Positions 1 to 6,926 of a stretch of DNA of 64,000 nt are shown piece after piece (within the stretch, counting starts at the first letter, position 1; each line of letters opens with the position of its first letter). The stretch covers positions 62,001 to 126,000 of the forward strand of contig NZ_JAHWXY010000007.1 in NCBI RefSeq assembly GCF_024281235.1, in the 5' to 3' direction. Below the pieces are notes generated by a model. That model was not told the DNA's origin. It ran no database searches and saw only the letters and a list, made by a program, of their open reading frames with translations. The DNA is from Shinella daejeonensis. Its GTDB lineage: Bacteria > Pseudomonadota > Alphaproteobacteria > Rhizobiales > Rhizobiaceae. The translations under genes were made by a program, and so were the position numbers.

Positions 1-1078
1 TGGTGCCACCAATGGCCGTGGAACCGACCTCCTTGGTCACCGGCATCGACTCACCTGTCACCATCGACTCGTCCACGGCGCTGCGGCCTTCCAGCACCTC
101 GCCATCCACCGGGACTTTCTCGCCGGGCCGGACCCGCAGGCGGTCGCCGACTTGGACGGCGTCGAGCTGCGCCTCCTCCTCGCTGCCGTCGTCACGAATG
201 ATCCGGGCGGTCTTGGGGGCAAGGTCGAGCAGCGCACGGATCGCGCCGCTGGTGCTTTCGCGCGCACGCAATTCCAGCACCTGTCCGAGCAGAACAAGCA
301 CGGTGATGACCGCCGCCGCCTCGAAATAGACCGCGACCGAGCCGTCGGCTTGCCGGAACGCATCCGGGAAGATGTCAGGCGCCAATGTGGCAACGATGCT
401 GTAGAGCCATGCCGTGCCGGTGCCCATGGCGATCAGGGTGAACATGTTGAGGCTGCGGTTGACCAGCGACTGCCAGCCGCGCTGAAAGAACGGCCAACCC
501 GCCCAGAGAACAACCGGGGACGCTAGAATCAATTGCCACCAGTTCGACGCCTGCTGACCGATGACATGCGTCAGCCCAAACAGGTGCCCGCCCATCTCGA
601 GGATGAACACCGGGATCGTCAGAGCGAGGCCGATCCAGAACCGACGCGTCATGTCGATCAGTTCCTCGTTCGGTCCGGCGTCGAGGCTGACCAGCACCGG
701 CTCCAGCGCCATTCCGCAAATCGGGCATGATCCGGGGCCGACCTGCCGAATCTCTGGGTGCATCGGGCAGGTGTAGATCGTCCCCTCGGGAACCGGCGCG
801 GTCTTCTCTGCCGCAGATTCTGGATCGAGATACCGTTCCGGATCGGCCAGGAACTTTGTTCGGCACCCAGCCGAGCAGAAGTAATAGGGCCGACCGGCAT
901 GTTCAGCCTTGTGCTCGGTCGTATGTGGATCGACCATCATGCCGCAGACCGGGTCCTTAACCTTGTGGGCTGCGTCCTGCGCGACAGCCGTGTGGTCATG
1001 CACATGATCGTGCACATGCCCGTGGGCCGAATGATCGTGCGGATGCTTCTCGTGATCGTGTTCTGTCTTTCTGGTCAT
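1..1078 (-). CDS. Copper/heavy-metal P1B-type ATPase with YHS domain (3' end outside window)
   Basis: Exports Cu (probably Cu+) across the inner membrane using ATP. About 359 N-terminal codons are present; the rest lies left of the window. Order seen: a His/Asp-rich tail (residues 6-29), a YHS domain (about 41-85, DPVCGMMVD and YYFCSAGC), a heavy-metal-binding domain with TCPMHPEI...CPICGM (103-123), then membrane segments and the actuator TGES loop. It has no CxxC HMA domain, unlike the second ATPase at 6927-9485, so the two are distinct types. The ATG at 1076-1078 follows a GGGAGG ribosome site. A CueR-type operator lies 55-76 bases upstream, so copper induction is expected. The catalytic CPC and DKTGT motifs are out of view. 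Confidence 0.93.
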   Translation of the reverse strand, partial: MTRKTEHDHEKHPHDHSAHGHVHDHVHDHTAVAQDAAHKVKDPVCGMMVDPHTTEHKAEHAGRPYYFCSAGCRTKFLADPERYLDPESAAEKTAPVPEGTIYTCPMHPEIRQVGPGSCPICGMALEPVLVSLDAGPNEELIDMTRRFWIGLALTIPVFILEMGGHLFGLTHVIGQQASNWWQLILASPVVLWAGWPFFQRGWQSLVNRSLNMFTLIAMGTGTAWLYSIVATLAPDIFPDAFRQADGSVAVYFEAAAVITVLVLLGQVLELRARESTSGAIRALLDLAPKTARIIRDDGSEEEAQLDAVQVGDRLRVRPGEKVPVDGEVLEGRSAVDESMVTGESMPVTKEVGSTAIGGT

Positions 1079-1132
1079 TTTCACGCCTCCCCGGCGTTTT
1101 CATCCTGAGTTTACGTTTCACCTGTTCTGCGC

Positions 1133-1154
1133 GTTCCAATCGTTGGAAGGTCAA
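1133..1154 (-). promoter_or_regulatory. CueR/HmrR-type operator-promoter of the YHS copper ATPase
   Basis: Read on the minus strand this is TTGACC as the -35, then TTCC-N7-GGAA dyad sequence. It aligns with the operators at 9537, 9584 and 10578. CueR-type promoters use such a dyad between -35 and -10 with 19-bp spacing, which MerR-family regulators untwist. The -10 here is weak. Confidence 0.7.
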
Positions 1155-1176
1155 GAGGTGATCGGAAAAACGGGAG

Positions 1177-2148
1177 TCAGTGACTATCGTGAATGTTTCG
1201 AACCTTGGTCTGTTCTGGCCCGGAATGTGACTGCATGATATCGATGTCGGCTGCTGTCTCCTCACCGTCGAGACAATATTCCTCGATCTGTAACGTTGAG
1301 AAATAGATGTTGAATCGCTCGCGCAGGAGATTATTCGCCTGCCGCAGCACCCGCTCACCGTCCTGCCAGTCCCGCACGCAGATGTGGCTTGAGAAGACAT
1401 TCCGCCCGGATGTCAGGCTCCAGGCATGGACGTGATGCACATCCGTAACTCCCTCCAGCCCTCGGATGGCCTCGATCGTGGCTTCCAGGTCGAGATCTTC
1501 CGGCGTGCCTTGCAACAGGATATGCAATGCCTCGCGCAGAATGCCCCAGGAAGCCCATAGCAGCACTAGCCCGAAGGCCATGCCAAGCAGCGGGTCGATG
1601 GCCAGAAAGCCCGTGAACCGGATCACCAGCGCCGAGATGATGATCAGGAAGCTGCCGATGAAGGTCTGCAGGATGTGCCAATACGCGCCGCGCATGTTCA
1701 GGTTGCCCTTCTGGCGTTCGTAGAGCAACCAGAGCGCAACAACCTCGGTGGCGATCCCGCCCGCAGCGGCGAACAGCATTGGCGTCGTGGCCAGTTCGAT
1801 TGGCTCCATGAGGCGCATCGCACCCATCCACAGCACTACAAGAGCCATCACGATGAGAAACAGGCCGTTGAAAAGGGCACCAAGAATCTCGGCCCGGACA
1901 TAGCCGAAGGTGCGCGCCGGGCTGGATTTCCGCTCAGTCAGGCGCAGCGCGACCAGCGCGATAAGGACGCCGCCCACGGCCGAGAAGGTGTGGAAGGCAT
2001 CGGAAATGACGGCGACTGAGCCTGTCCAAATGCCGATGCCGAGTTCGACTATAAAATAAAGCCCGGTGAGCCAACCCGAGATGACAAGTATCTTGCGGTC
2101 GCCGCCCGCGGGCACGTGACCGGCATGGCCGCCGTGAGACATCGACAT
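1177..2148 (-). CDS. Cation diffusion facilitator (CDF) family transporter with altered metal-site residues
   Basis: A 323-aa, six-TM proton/metal antiporter-type protein with a C-terminal cytoplasmic domain containing VHHVHAW. It lies between two copper genes on the same strand, so export of Cu or another thiophilic ion is plausible. The TM2 motif is normally HxxxD; here it reads DAFHTFSA, with Ala in the Asp place. The TM5 motif, also normally HxxxD, reads HILQT, with Thr in the Asp place. Both carboxylates of the classical Zn/Co site are therefore missing while the His residues remain. The N-terminus MSMSHGGH is only weakly His-rich. A decayed copy of this gene sits at 15024-15187. Family assignment is firm; the metal is not. 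Confidence 0.88.
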   Translation of the reverse strand: MSMSHGGHAGHVPAGGDRKILVISGWLTGLYFIVELGIGIWTGSVAVISDAFHTFSAVGGVLIALVALRLTERKSSPARTFGYVRAEILGALFNGLFLIVMALVVLWMGAMRLMEPIELATTPMLFAAAGGIATEVVALWLLYERQKGNLNMRGAYWHILQTFIGSFLIIISALVIRFTGFLAIDPLLGMAFGLVLLWASWGILREALHILLQGTPEDLDLEATIEAIRGLEGVTDVHHVHAWSLTSGRNVFSSHICVRDWQDGERVLRQANNLLRERFNIYFSTLQIEEYCLDGEETAADIDIMQSHSGPEQTKVRNIHDSH

Positions 2149-2205
2149 GAGTCCGCCTCCTTGTTGCTGAAGGAGAACGCCGGAATCCGGCGTTCTCGGT
2201 TTGGC

Positions 2206-3714
2206 CTATGCGCTGACCGCGAATTCGGTCATCATGCCGGTTTCGAGATGCGGCATGTGGTGGCAATGCAACATCCAGCGCGCCGCCTCACCGGCGTCGA
2301 GCGCCACATCGACCATCGACATCGGCGGCACATAGACCGTGTCGCGCAACGCGCCCGCGACCGCACGTCCGTTCAGCCCGACGACCTGGAAGACATGCCC
2401 GTGCAGATGCATCGGGTGACCCATCATCGACATGTTGTGAAAGGACAGCACTACCCGCTCACCGCTGCGCGCGGCTATCGGGCGATGCTGTCCCCAGACG
2501 GCTCCGTCGATCGTCCAGACATAGGGCTGCATCGAGCCGCCCAGCATCACCATATGGCTGCGGTCCACCGGCCGATCCGGCAGCGCCTCCGCCGCGAGCA
2601 GACGCGACTCCTGCGCCAGATCGGTGTCGAAGGCGGGGGCTTCCGATTCAGCCACGGCATCGATGCGCCGGATTTCGGCACCCTGCGTGGCAAGGATCAG
2701 GCCGGTGCGCTCACGCGCGCCTTCCCGCAGCGCGAGGATCGGCCAAGCGCCGCCCTCGTTCGGCAGGTCGATCTCCAGATCGAGCCGCTGGCCCATGGCC
2801 AGGCCGAAGCGCGTGCCAGAAACCGGCTGAACCGCATGTCCGTCCACCGCAACAAGCCGCGCCTGCGCCTCGCCGGTCTCGATCCAGAACACTGTCGCCG
2901 CGGCGGCGTTGATCACACGCAGGCGGACGCGCCCGCCGCGCTCGACCTGCACCACCTCGGGGTCCGACAGCGTGCGGTCATTGGCAAGATAGGCGTCCCA
3001 GTCGTAGTCATTGAGGTCCATCGCCATGCCGTCCATGGCACCCATCCCCATCATGCCGCCCATGGCGCCGTGATCCATGCCTTCCATCGGCATGTTCCCC
3101 ATGGCGCCATGATCCATACCCGCCATGCCGCCCATGCCCGCGCCGTGGCCGCCTCCATGGCCGTCTGCCGTCCCATGGCCGTCGAGGATCTCGGCCATCA
3201 CTTCCTCGGGCGCCTTGAACGAGAAGTCATGCAGGAAAAGCACTACTTCCTGACGGTCGGCGCTGATATCCTCGGCGCTGCGCACGATCAGCGGTGCTGC
3301 CAGAAGGCGCATTTCGTGCAGCGGCACATGCGCGTGCATCCAGTAGGTGCCGGGCAGCGGTGCAAAGTCATAGGCGCGCGTCTCGCCGGGTGCGAGCATA
3401 GGCAAGGGCATGTCGGGCACGCCATCCTGTGCGTTGGGCGGGATCTGGCCGTGCCAGTGGATCAGCGTTTCAACATCGAGATCGTTGCGCAGATCCACCC
3501 GGAACCGCGCGCCAGGGTCGAGCGTCAAGCCCTGTCCGGCCGGGCCGGCAAGGCCCCAAACGGTGGCGGCGCGACCGTCGATGTCCAGCACCCGGCTGGC
3601 GGCGTGCAAGGGCAGCGGGGCGATGCCCTGCGCCGACGCGATTCGGGGCAAATGCGCAGAGGCCAGCATGGCTGCGCCAGCGGCAAGAAAGCCGCGTCGT
3701 GAAATGGTATTCAT
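2206..3714 (-). CDS. Multicopper oxidase, Tat-exported, Met-rich (copper tolerance)
   Basis: Periplasmic laccase/CueO/CopA-type oxidase of 502 aa that probably oxidises Cu+ to Cu2+. The chosen ATG at 3714 follows GAGGAG and starts a Tat signal with SRRGFLAAGAA; an in-frame ATG 12 codons upstream has no better site. Copper ligands visible in order: HWHG, HAH, HPMHLHGH and HCHHMPHLETGM. This gives the type 1, 2 and 3 sites, with Met as the axial T1 ligand. A long Met/His/Gly-rich insertion (about residues 190-235, repeats of MDHGAMG) resembles the Met-rich segments that bind Cu+ in CueO and PcoA. It lies just upstream of the CDF gene, 57 bases apart on the same strand, so the two are probably co-transcribed. 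Confidence 0.93.
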   Translation of the reverse strand: MNTISRRGFLAAGAAMLASAHLPRIASAQGIAPLPLHAASRVLDIDGRAATVWGLAGPAGQGLTLDPGARFRVDLRNDLDVETLIHWHGQIPPNAQDGVPDMPLPMLAPGETRAYDFAPLPGTYWMHAHVPLHEMRLLAAPLIVRSAEDISADRQEVVLFLHDFSFKAPEEVMAEILDGHGTADGHGGGHGAGMGGMAGMDHGAMGNMPMEGMDHGAMGGMMGMGAMDGMAMDLNDYDWDAYLANDRTLSDPEVVQVERGGRVRLRVINAAAATVFWIETGEAQARLVAVDGHAVQPVSGTRFGLAMGQRLDLEIDLPNEGGAWPILALREGARERTGLILATQGAEIRRIDAVAESEAPAFDTDLAQESRLLAAEALPDRPVDRSHMVMLGGSMQPYVWTIDGAVWGQHRPIAARSGERVVLSFHNMSMMGHPMHLHGHVFQVVGLNGRAVAGALRDTVYVPPMSMVDVALDAGEAARWMLHCHHMPHLETGMMTEFAVSA

Positions 3715-3788
3715 GGTCGTCTCCTCGGGACAGTTAGTCCCGTTCTTCAAAGCCGATGGGCGCCGCAGGCCGCAGCCCGGGCACGTGA

Positions 3789-4196
3789 TCAGAGGAGACG
3801 GAGTTTGGGAGGTCGTTCGTTCAGTCCGGGTGCGCGGCTGGCAAGGATGGCATCAGCGGGCAGGGCATGGCTGACAGGCCCGTAATCGCTGCCAGAGCCC
3901 TCGCCGGGCAAGGTCAGGAAGACCGAAAGACCGGTGCAAAGCAGCGCACAGCTTGCGACGTCACCTGCTCCACAGTGCTGGTAGCCCTCACAGGGATTTT
4001 CGCTGCCAGCCACAGCGTGCATCATCTCGGCGACATGCACCGAGTGATCCGGCTCCGCGCTCAAGCGCGCCGCATGCGCAGACGTCACCGTCGTGATGAC
4101 GGTGATCGCGAGGACGGCAAGCATGGTGACGAAGCGCGCGAACATGCCGGAAAGATAGGCGCTGGTCACGGGAATGTCCATTGCCTGTGGCATCAT
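3789..4196 (-). CDS. Small exported Cys/His protein of the copper cluster (hypothetical)
   Basis: A 135-aa protein of unknown function. It has an N-terminal signal/TM segment (about residues 18-42, ending SAHA), then a segment with HSVHVAEMMH and four Cys (NPCEGYQHC, SCALLC), and a basic tail ending RPPKLRLL. The layout resembles small DUF2946/CopL-like exported proteins found beside multicopper oxidases; that relation is inferred from appearance. Two adjacent ATGs (4196 and 4193) follow AGAGG. It reads in the same direction as the oxidase, 75 bases upstream of it, and may be the first gene of that operon. The protein at 13493-13912 has the same plan and a similar RPP-basic tail. Confidence 0.65.
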   Translation of the reverse strand: MMPQAMDIPVTSAYLSGMFARFVTMLAVLAITVITTVTSAHAARLSAEPDHSVHVAEMMHAVAGSENPCEGYQHCGAGDVASCALLCTGLSVFLTLPGEGSGSDYGPVSHALPADAILASRAPGLNERPPKLRLL

Positions 4197-4263
4197 ACCT
4201 CTGGCAGATATTCAAGCTCGGCATGCAGCCAACTAAAATTCCTTACCACCAATCATACAAATC

Positions 4264-4725
4264 ATGCGAAAAGAGTTCCGTAATATTCTGTGGCCCGGCT
4301 TACTGCTCGGAGGGGTGCTCCTCGCGCTCCTTGCTGGCTGGCATCAGGCACGTAGCGCATCCACTGCCGCGGCATCTGTGGAAATCATCCAACAAGGCCG
4401 GCAGGTTTACACGGCCCAATGCGCCTCCTGCCACGGTGCGGATCTGGAGGGACAGCCTGACTGGAAATCGCCCCTTCCCTCCGGCCGGCTGCCGGCGCCT
4501 CCCCATGATGAGAGTGGCCACACATGGCACCACGCCGATGAACTCCTGTTCCGCATCGTCAAGGAAGGCACCGCAGCCGTCGTCGGGGGCAACTACGAAA
4601 GCGACATGCCCGGCTTTGCCGATGTTCTGACCGATGCAGAGATTCAGTCTGTCCTCGCTTTTATCAAGAGTACCTGGCCGGAACGAGAGCTCGGATACCA
4701 GGAGGAAGTTTCACGCCGCCGCTGA
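4264..4725 (+). CDS. Membrane-anchored c-type cytochrome
   Basis: A 153-aa monohaem cytochrome c. Residues 9-30 form an N-terminal membrane anchor or signal. CASCH (about 55-59) is the haem-attachment site and the Met of DMPGF is the likely sixth ligand, as in class I cytochromes. It faces the periplasm and could take electrons from the multicopper oxidase/Cu+ oxidation branch or pass them to a terminal oxidase; this is inferred from position only. It diverges from the exported protein at 3789-4196. Similar lone cytochromes occur in rhizobial copper clusters. Confidence 0.9.
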   Translation: MRKEFRNILWPGLLLGGVLLALLAGWHQARSASTAAASVEIIQQGRQVYTAQCASCHGADLEGQPDWKSPLPSGRLPAPPHDESGHTWHHADELLFRIVKEGTAAVVGGNYESDMPGFADVLTDAEIQSVLAFIKSTWPERELGYQEEVSRRR

Positions 4726-4815
4726 GTTTCGGAGTCCACCGCCCACGCGGGCAGCTGTTGACCTGCGAAGTCGGCATTGGCCCGTCCCGTTTTCCGGCTC
4801 ATCCACCCTTGGATC

Positions 4816-5040
4816 TCACTGAACGGATGATGACTTAATGAGGCCGCTGACATTTCTCGGAGGCGCGGGAAGTTCGCCGATAGCCAGATAAGCTTGAGAC
4901 AACGGCTTGTAAGAAGATGCGGCGCCATGCTGTCGCGTATCAATCAATTCAAGGGCCTGCAAAAGCTTCTCGGCAACTTCCATGTCGCCATCCGAACATG
5001 CCCGTTTGAACAGGTGCAGAATTTCGCCGGCAAGGATCAT
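4816..5040 (-). CDS. Small helical protein translationally linked to cueR (hypothetical)
   Basis: A 74-aa protein I do not recognise. It begins MILAGEILHLFKRACSDGD and looks like a short amphipathic helical repeat with no Cys or signal peptide. The ATG lies two bases after the cueR stop, with AGGGAGCGA upstream inside cueR, so translation is probably coupled. As the last gene of the copA-grx-reductase-cueR operon it should be copper-induced. The spacing and ribosome site are the main evidence that it is real. Confidence 0.55.
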   Translation of the reverse strand: MILAGEILHLFKRACSDGDMEVAEKLLQALELIDTRQHGAASSYKPLSQAYLAIGELPAPPRNVSGLIKSSSVQ

Positions 5041-5042
5041 GG

Positions 5043-5558
5043 CTATCGCTCCCTGGCTCCGTGGCCGCTCAGTTTTACCTTCGCCGAAACGACGGGCCTC
5101 GTGTGCTCGAATCTGTTCCCCGTCGCGTCAAAATGATGACGGTTGCTTGAGGGGCTGGTCTCGATGCCGACATTGGTCGCCAGCTCGTCGATGATCGGGC
5201 AGTCTGGTCGAGCATTGCCCCGACAGTTATTGGCAAGGTGCTTGAGCGTCATACTCATCTCCTTGAGTTCGCGCGCCTTCCGTTCAAGCTCTTCGACATG
5301 CTCGAGCGCAACGCGCTTGACGTCCGCGCTCGCCCGGTCTCGGTCTCGCCAGAGTGCAAGCAATTCCGTCATTTTCTCGACCGAGAAACCGAGATCGCGC
5401 GCACGCCTGATAAAACGCAAGGTATGCACGTCCTTGTCGGAGTAATCCCGGTATCCACTATCCGTTCGCGACGCTTCCGCGATCAATCCGATCGACTCGT
5501 AGTAGCGGATCATTTTCGCCGAGACGCCCGATGCCGCCGCTGCTTTTCCGATGTTCAT
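5043..5558 (-). CDS. cueR: Copper-sensing MerR-family regulator (CueR/HmrR)
   Basis: A 171-aa Cu+-responsive activator/repressor. It has an N-terminal winged HTH (residues 2-70, MIRYYESIGLI), a dimerisation coiled coil (75-110) and a metal loop with C112 and C120 (NNCRGNARPDCPII). That spacing and numbering match the Cu+ sensors CueR and HmrR. The tail after residue 130 is longer than usual. It lies inside the copA operon and so is probably autoregulated from the operator at 9537. Four matching operators in this window (1133, 9537, 9584, 10578) are its likely targets. Confidence 0.93.
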   Translation of the reverse strand: MNIGKAAAASGVSAKMIRYYESIGLIAEASRTDSGYRDYSDKDVHTLRFIRRARDLGFSVEKMTELLALWRDRDRASADVKRVALEHVEELERKARELKEMSMTLKHLANNCRGNARPDCPIIDELATNVGIETSPSSNRHHFDATGNRFEHTRPVVSAKVKLSGHGARER

Positions 5559-5578
5559 AGTCAGTTCCTTTCATCCAC

Positions 5579-6596
5579 TTATGTAGGCGCTTCTTCGGGC
5601 GTAAAAAATACGTCCGCATGTATGTCCTCGCCGCGCAAGCCCAACTCGCGAAGCATGATGCCGGAGGCATCGATCATGGCTGGCGGTCCGGCCATATATG
5701 CCTTCCAACCATCGAGGTCCTGCACGTCACTCACGATCGCATCCGTTACCAAGCCGGTTCGGAAGTGATCGGATCGGCTCACTTCCGAAAGCACGGGTGT
5801 GAAGGTGAGGTTGTCGTAGGCGCTCGCCAGAAGACTGAAATGTTCGACCAGATAGAGATCGCGCTCCGTCCGTGCCCCGAAATAAAGATGGATCGGCTGC
5901 CGCAGGCCGCTTACCAGTGCCGTTTCGACAATCGACTTGATCGGCGCCAGTCCCGATCCGCCGGCAACTGCCAGAATCGGTCCCGTATGCTGTTCGCGCA
6001 GAAACGAGCTGCCGAGAGGACCGCGAACCGTAACCTCGTCACCGACCTTGAGCGATCTGGCGACGTGTTCGCTAGTCGCTCCGCCAGGCACATGCCTTAT
6101 GTGGAATTCGAGACAGAATCGACCCGGCCGGTTCGCCATCGAATAGTCACGCGTCGGAACGCCGTCGAACGTCACCTGCGCATACTGGCCCGCCCTGAAC
6201 GCGACAGCCTCTCCTGATTCGACTTCCAGGCTGATCTGCCGGATGTCATGGGTCGCGTCGTCGATCGCGACGACCCGCGTCCGAAAGGTGCGGACGGGAA
6301 GATCAAGCTGTTCCTCGTCCTCGTCGAGCCATGCGACCGTGCAGTCCGTAAGCGGCTGCGCGCGGCATGCGAGGATCAATCCCTGAGCCCGCTCATCGTC
6401 CGTCAGGGAAAAGCGCGTGTGCGGCAGAAGGTCGACCTCGCCGCTGAGCAATCGGGACTTGCAGGAGCCGCAGCGACCCGAAACGGCCTCCATGAGGGTA
6501 TGCGATCCCTTCTTCCAGCGCCGTCTCCAGAATGGTTCGGCCGTCCGGCACGTCGATGGTGCGCGCCGCCTGCCGGATTTCGATTCGTCTTGCCAT
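5579..6596 (-). pseudogene. Ferredoxin/FAD-NAD(P)H reductase with a 1-base frameshift and a lost cluster Cys
   Basis: Encodes a [2Fe-2S] ferredoxin domain joined to an FNR-type reductase, like oxygenase reductase components. The ATG at 6594-6596 opens MARRIEIRQAARTIDV and runs to YPHG. One extra A (T on the coding strand) in the AAA at 6481-6483 then shifts the frame. Removing it restores RCGSCKSRLLSGEV, the rest of the ferredoxin, RDYSMANRPG (FAD), a GGSGLAPIKS nucleotide loop and YMAGPPAMI, giving exactly 338 codons plus stop. The first cluster ligand of C-x4-C-x2-C is also changed, TGC to GGC (Gly). A shorter in-frame product lacking the N-terminus is possible. It lies between grx and cueR. 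A sequencing error could explain the extra base but not the Cys change. Confidence 0.8.
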
Positions 6597-6608
6597 GACA
6601 ATCTCCCC

Positions 6609-6872
6609 TCAGGCGATGTTCGATGACAGAGCCTCTGCAAGGCGGGGTTTCTGGTCGGCGAAGGTTCCGTAGAAAACCTGTTCATTGACGATGGTGATCG
6701 GGGCAACGCGCACGCCGGTCCGCGCTTTCGCCTCTTCGGCGATCTGCGGACCTGACAGGTCCCGCTCTTCGAACGGCACACCCTGATCTGTAAGCCACCG
6801 CTTGACGGCATGGCAATCGGGGCAGGTTGGCGTTGTATAAAGCAGCACCGACGGAGTTCCTGAGTTGGTCAT
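6609..6872 (-). CDS. Glutaredoxin-like thiol-disulfide protein
   Basis: An 87-aa cytoplasmic thioredoxin-fold protein with the dithiol motif CPDC (C17, C20) and the cis-Pro segment VAPIT. It probably reduces glutathione mixed disulfides, or keeps Cys metal sites of neighbouring proteins reduced. It lies in the copA operon, 54 bases after copA and 12 bases before the reductase gene, so copper induction is expected. A dithiol, NrdH/GrxC-like enzyme is the best family guess. Confidence 0.88.
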   Translation of the reverse strand: MTNSGTPSVLLYTTPTCPDCHAVKRWLTDQGVPFEERDLSGPQIAEEAKARTGVRVAPITIVNEQVFYGTFADQKPRLAEALSSNIA

Positions 6873-6926
6873 CGCTTCATTCCTTTCGCAGATGTGGCGA
6901 GCCTGCCGAAGCAGGCTCGTTTGTTC

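Noticed and set aside
2116-3702. A 528-codon open frame opposite the multicopper oxidase
   Set aside because: Its His/Arg-rich translation mirrors the Met/Gly/His codons of the oxidase; the oxidase has all copper-ligand motifs.
6609-6811. Extending the reductase gene upstream to position 6811
   Set aside because: The upstream part of that frame is antisense-like shadow of the glutaredoxin gene in another frame. The true ferredoxin start is the ATG at 6594-6596.
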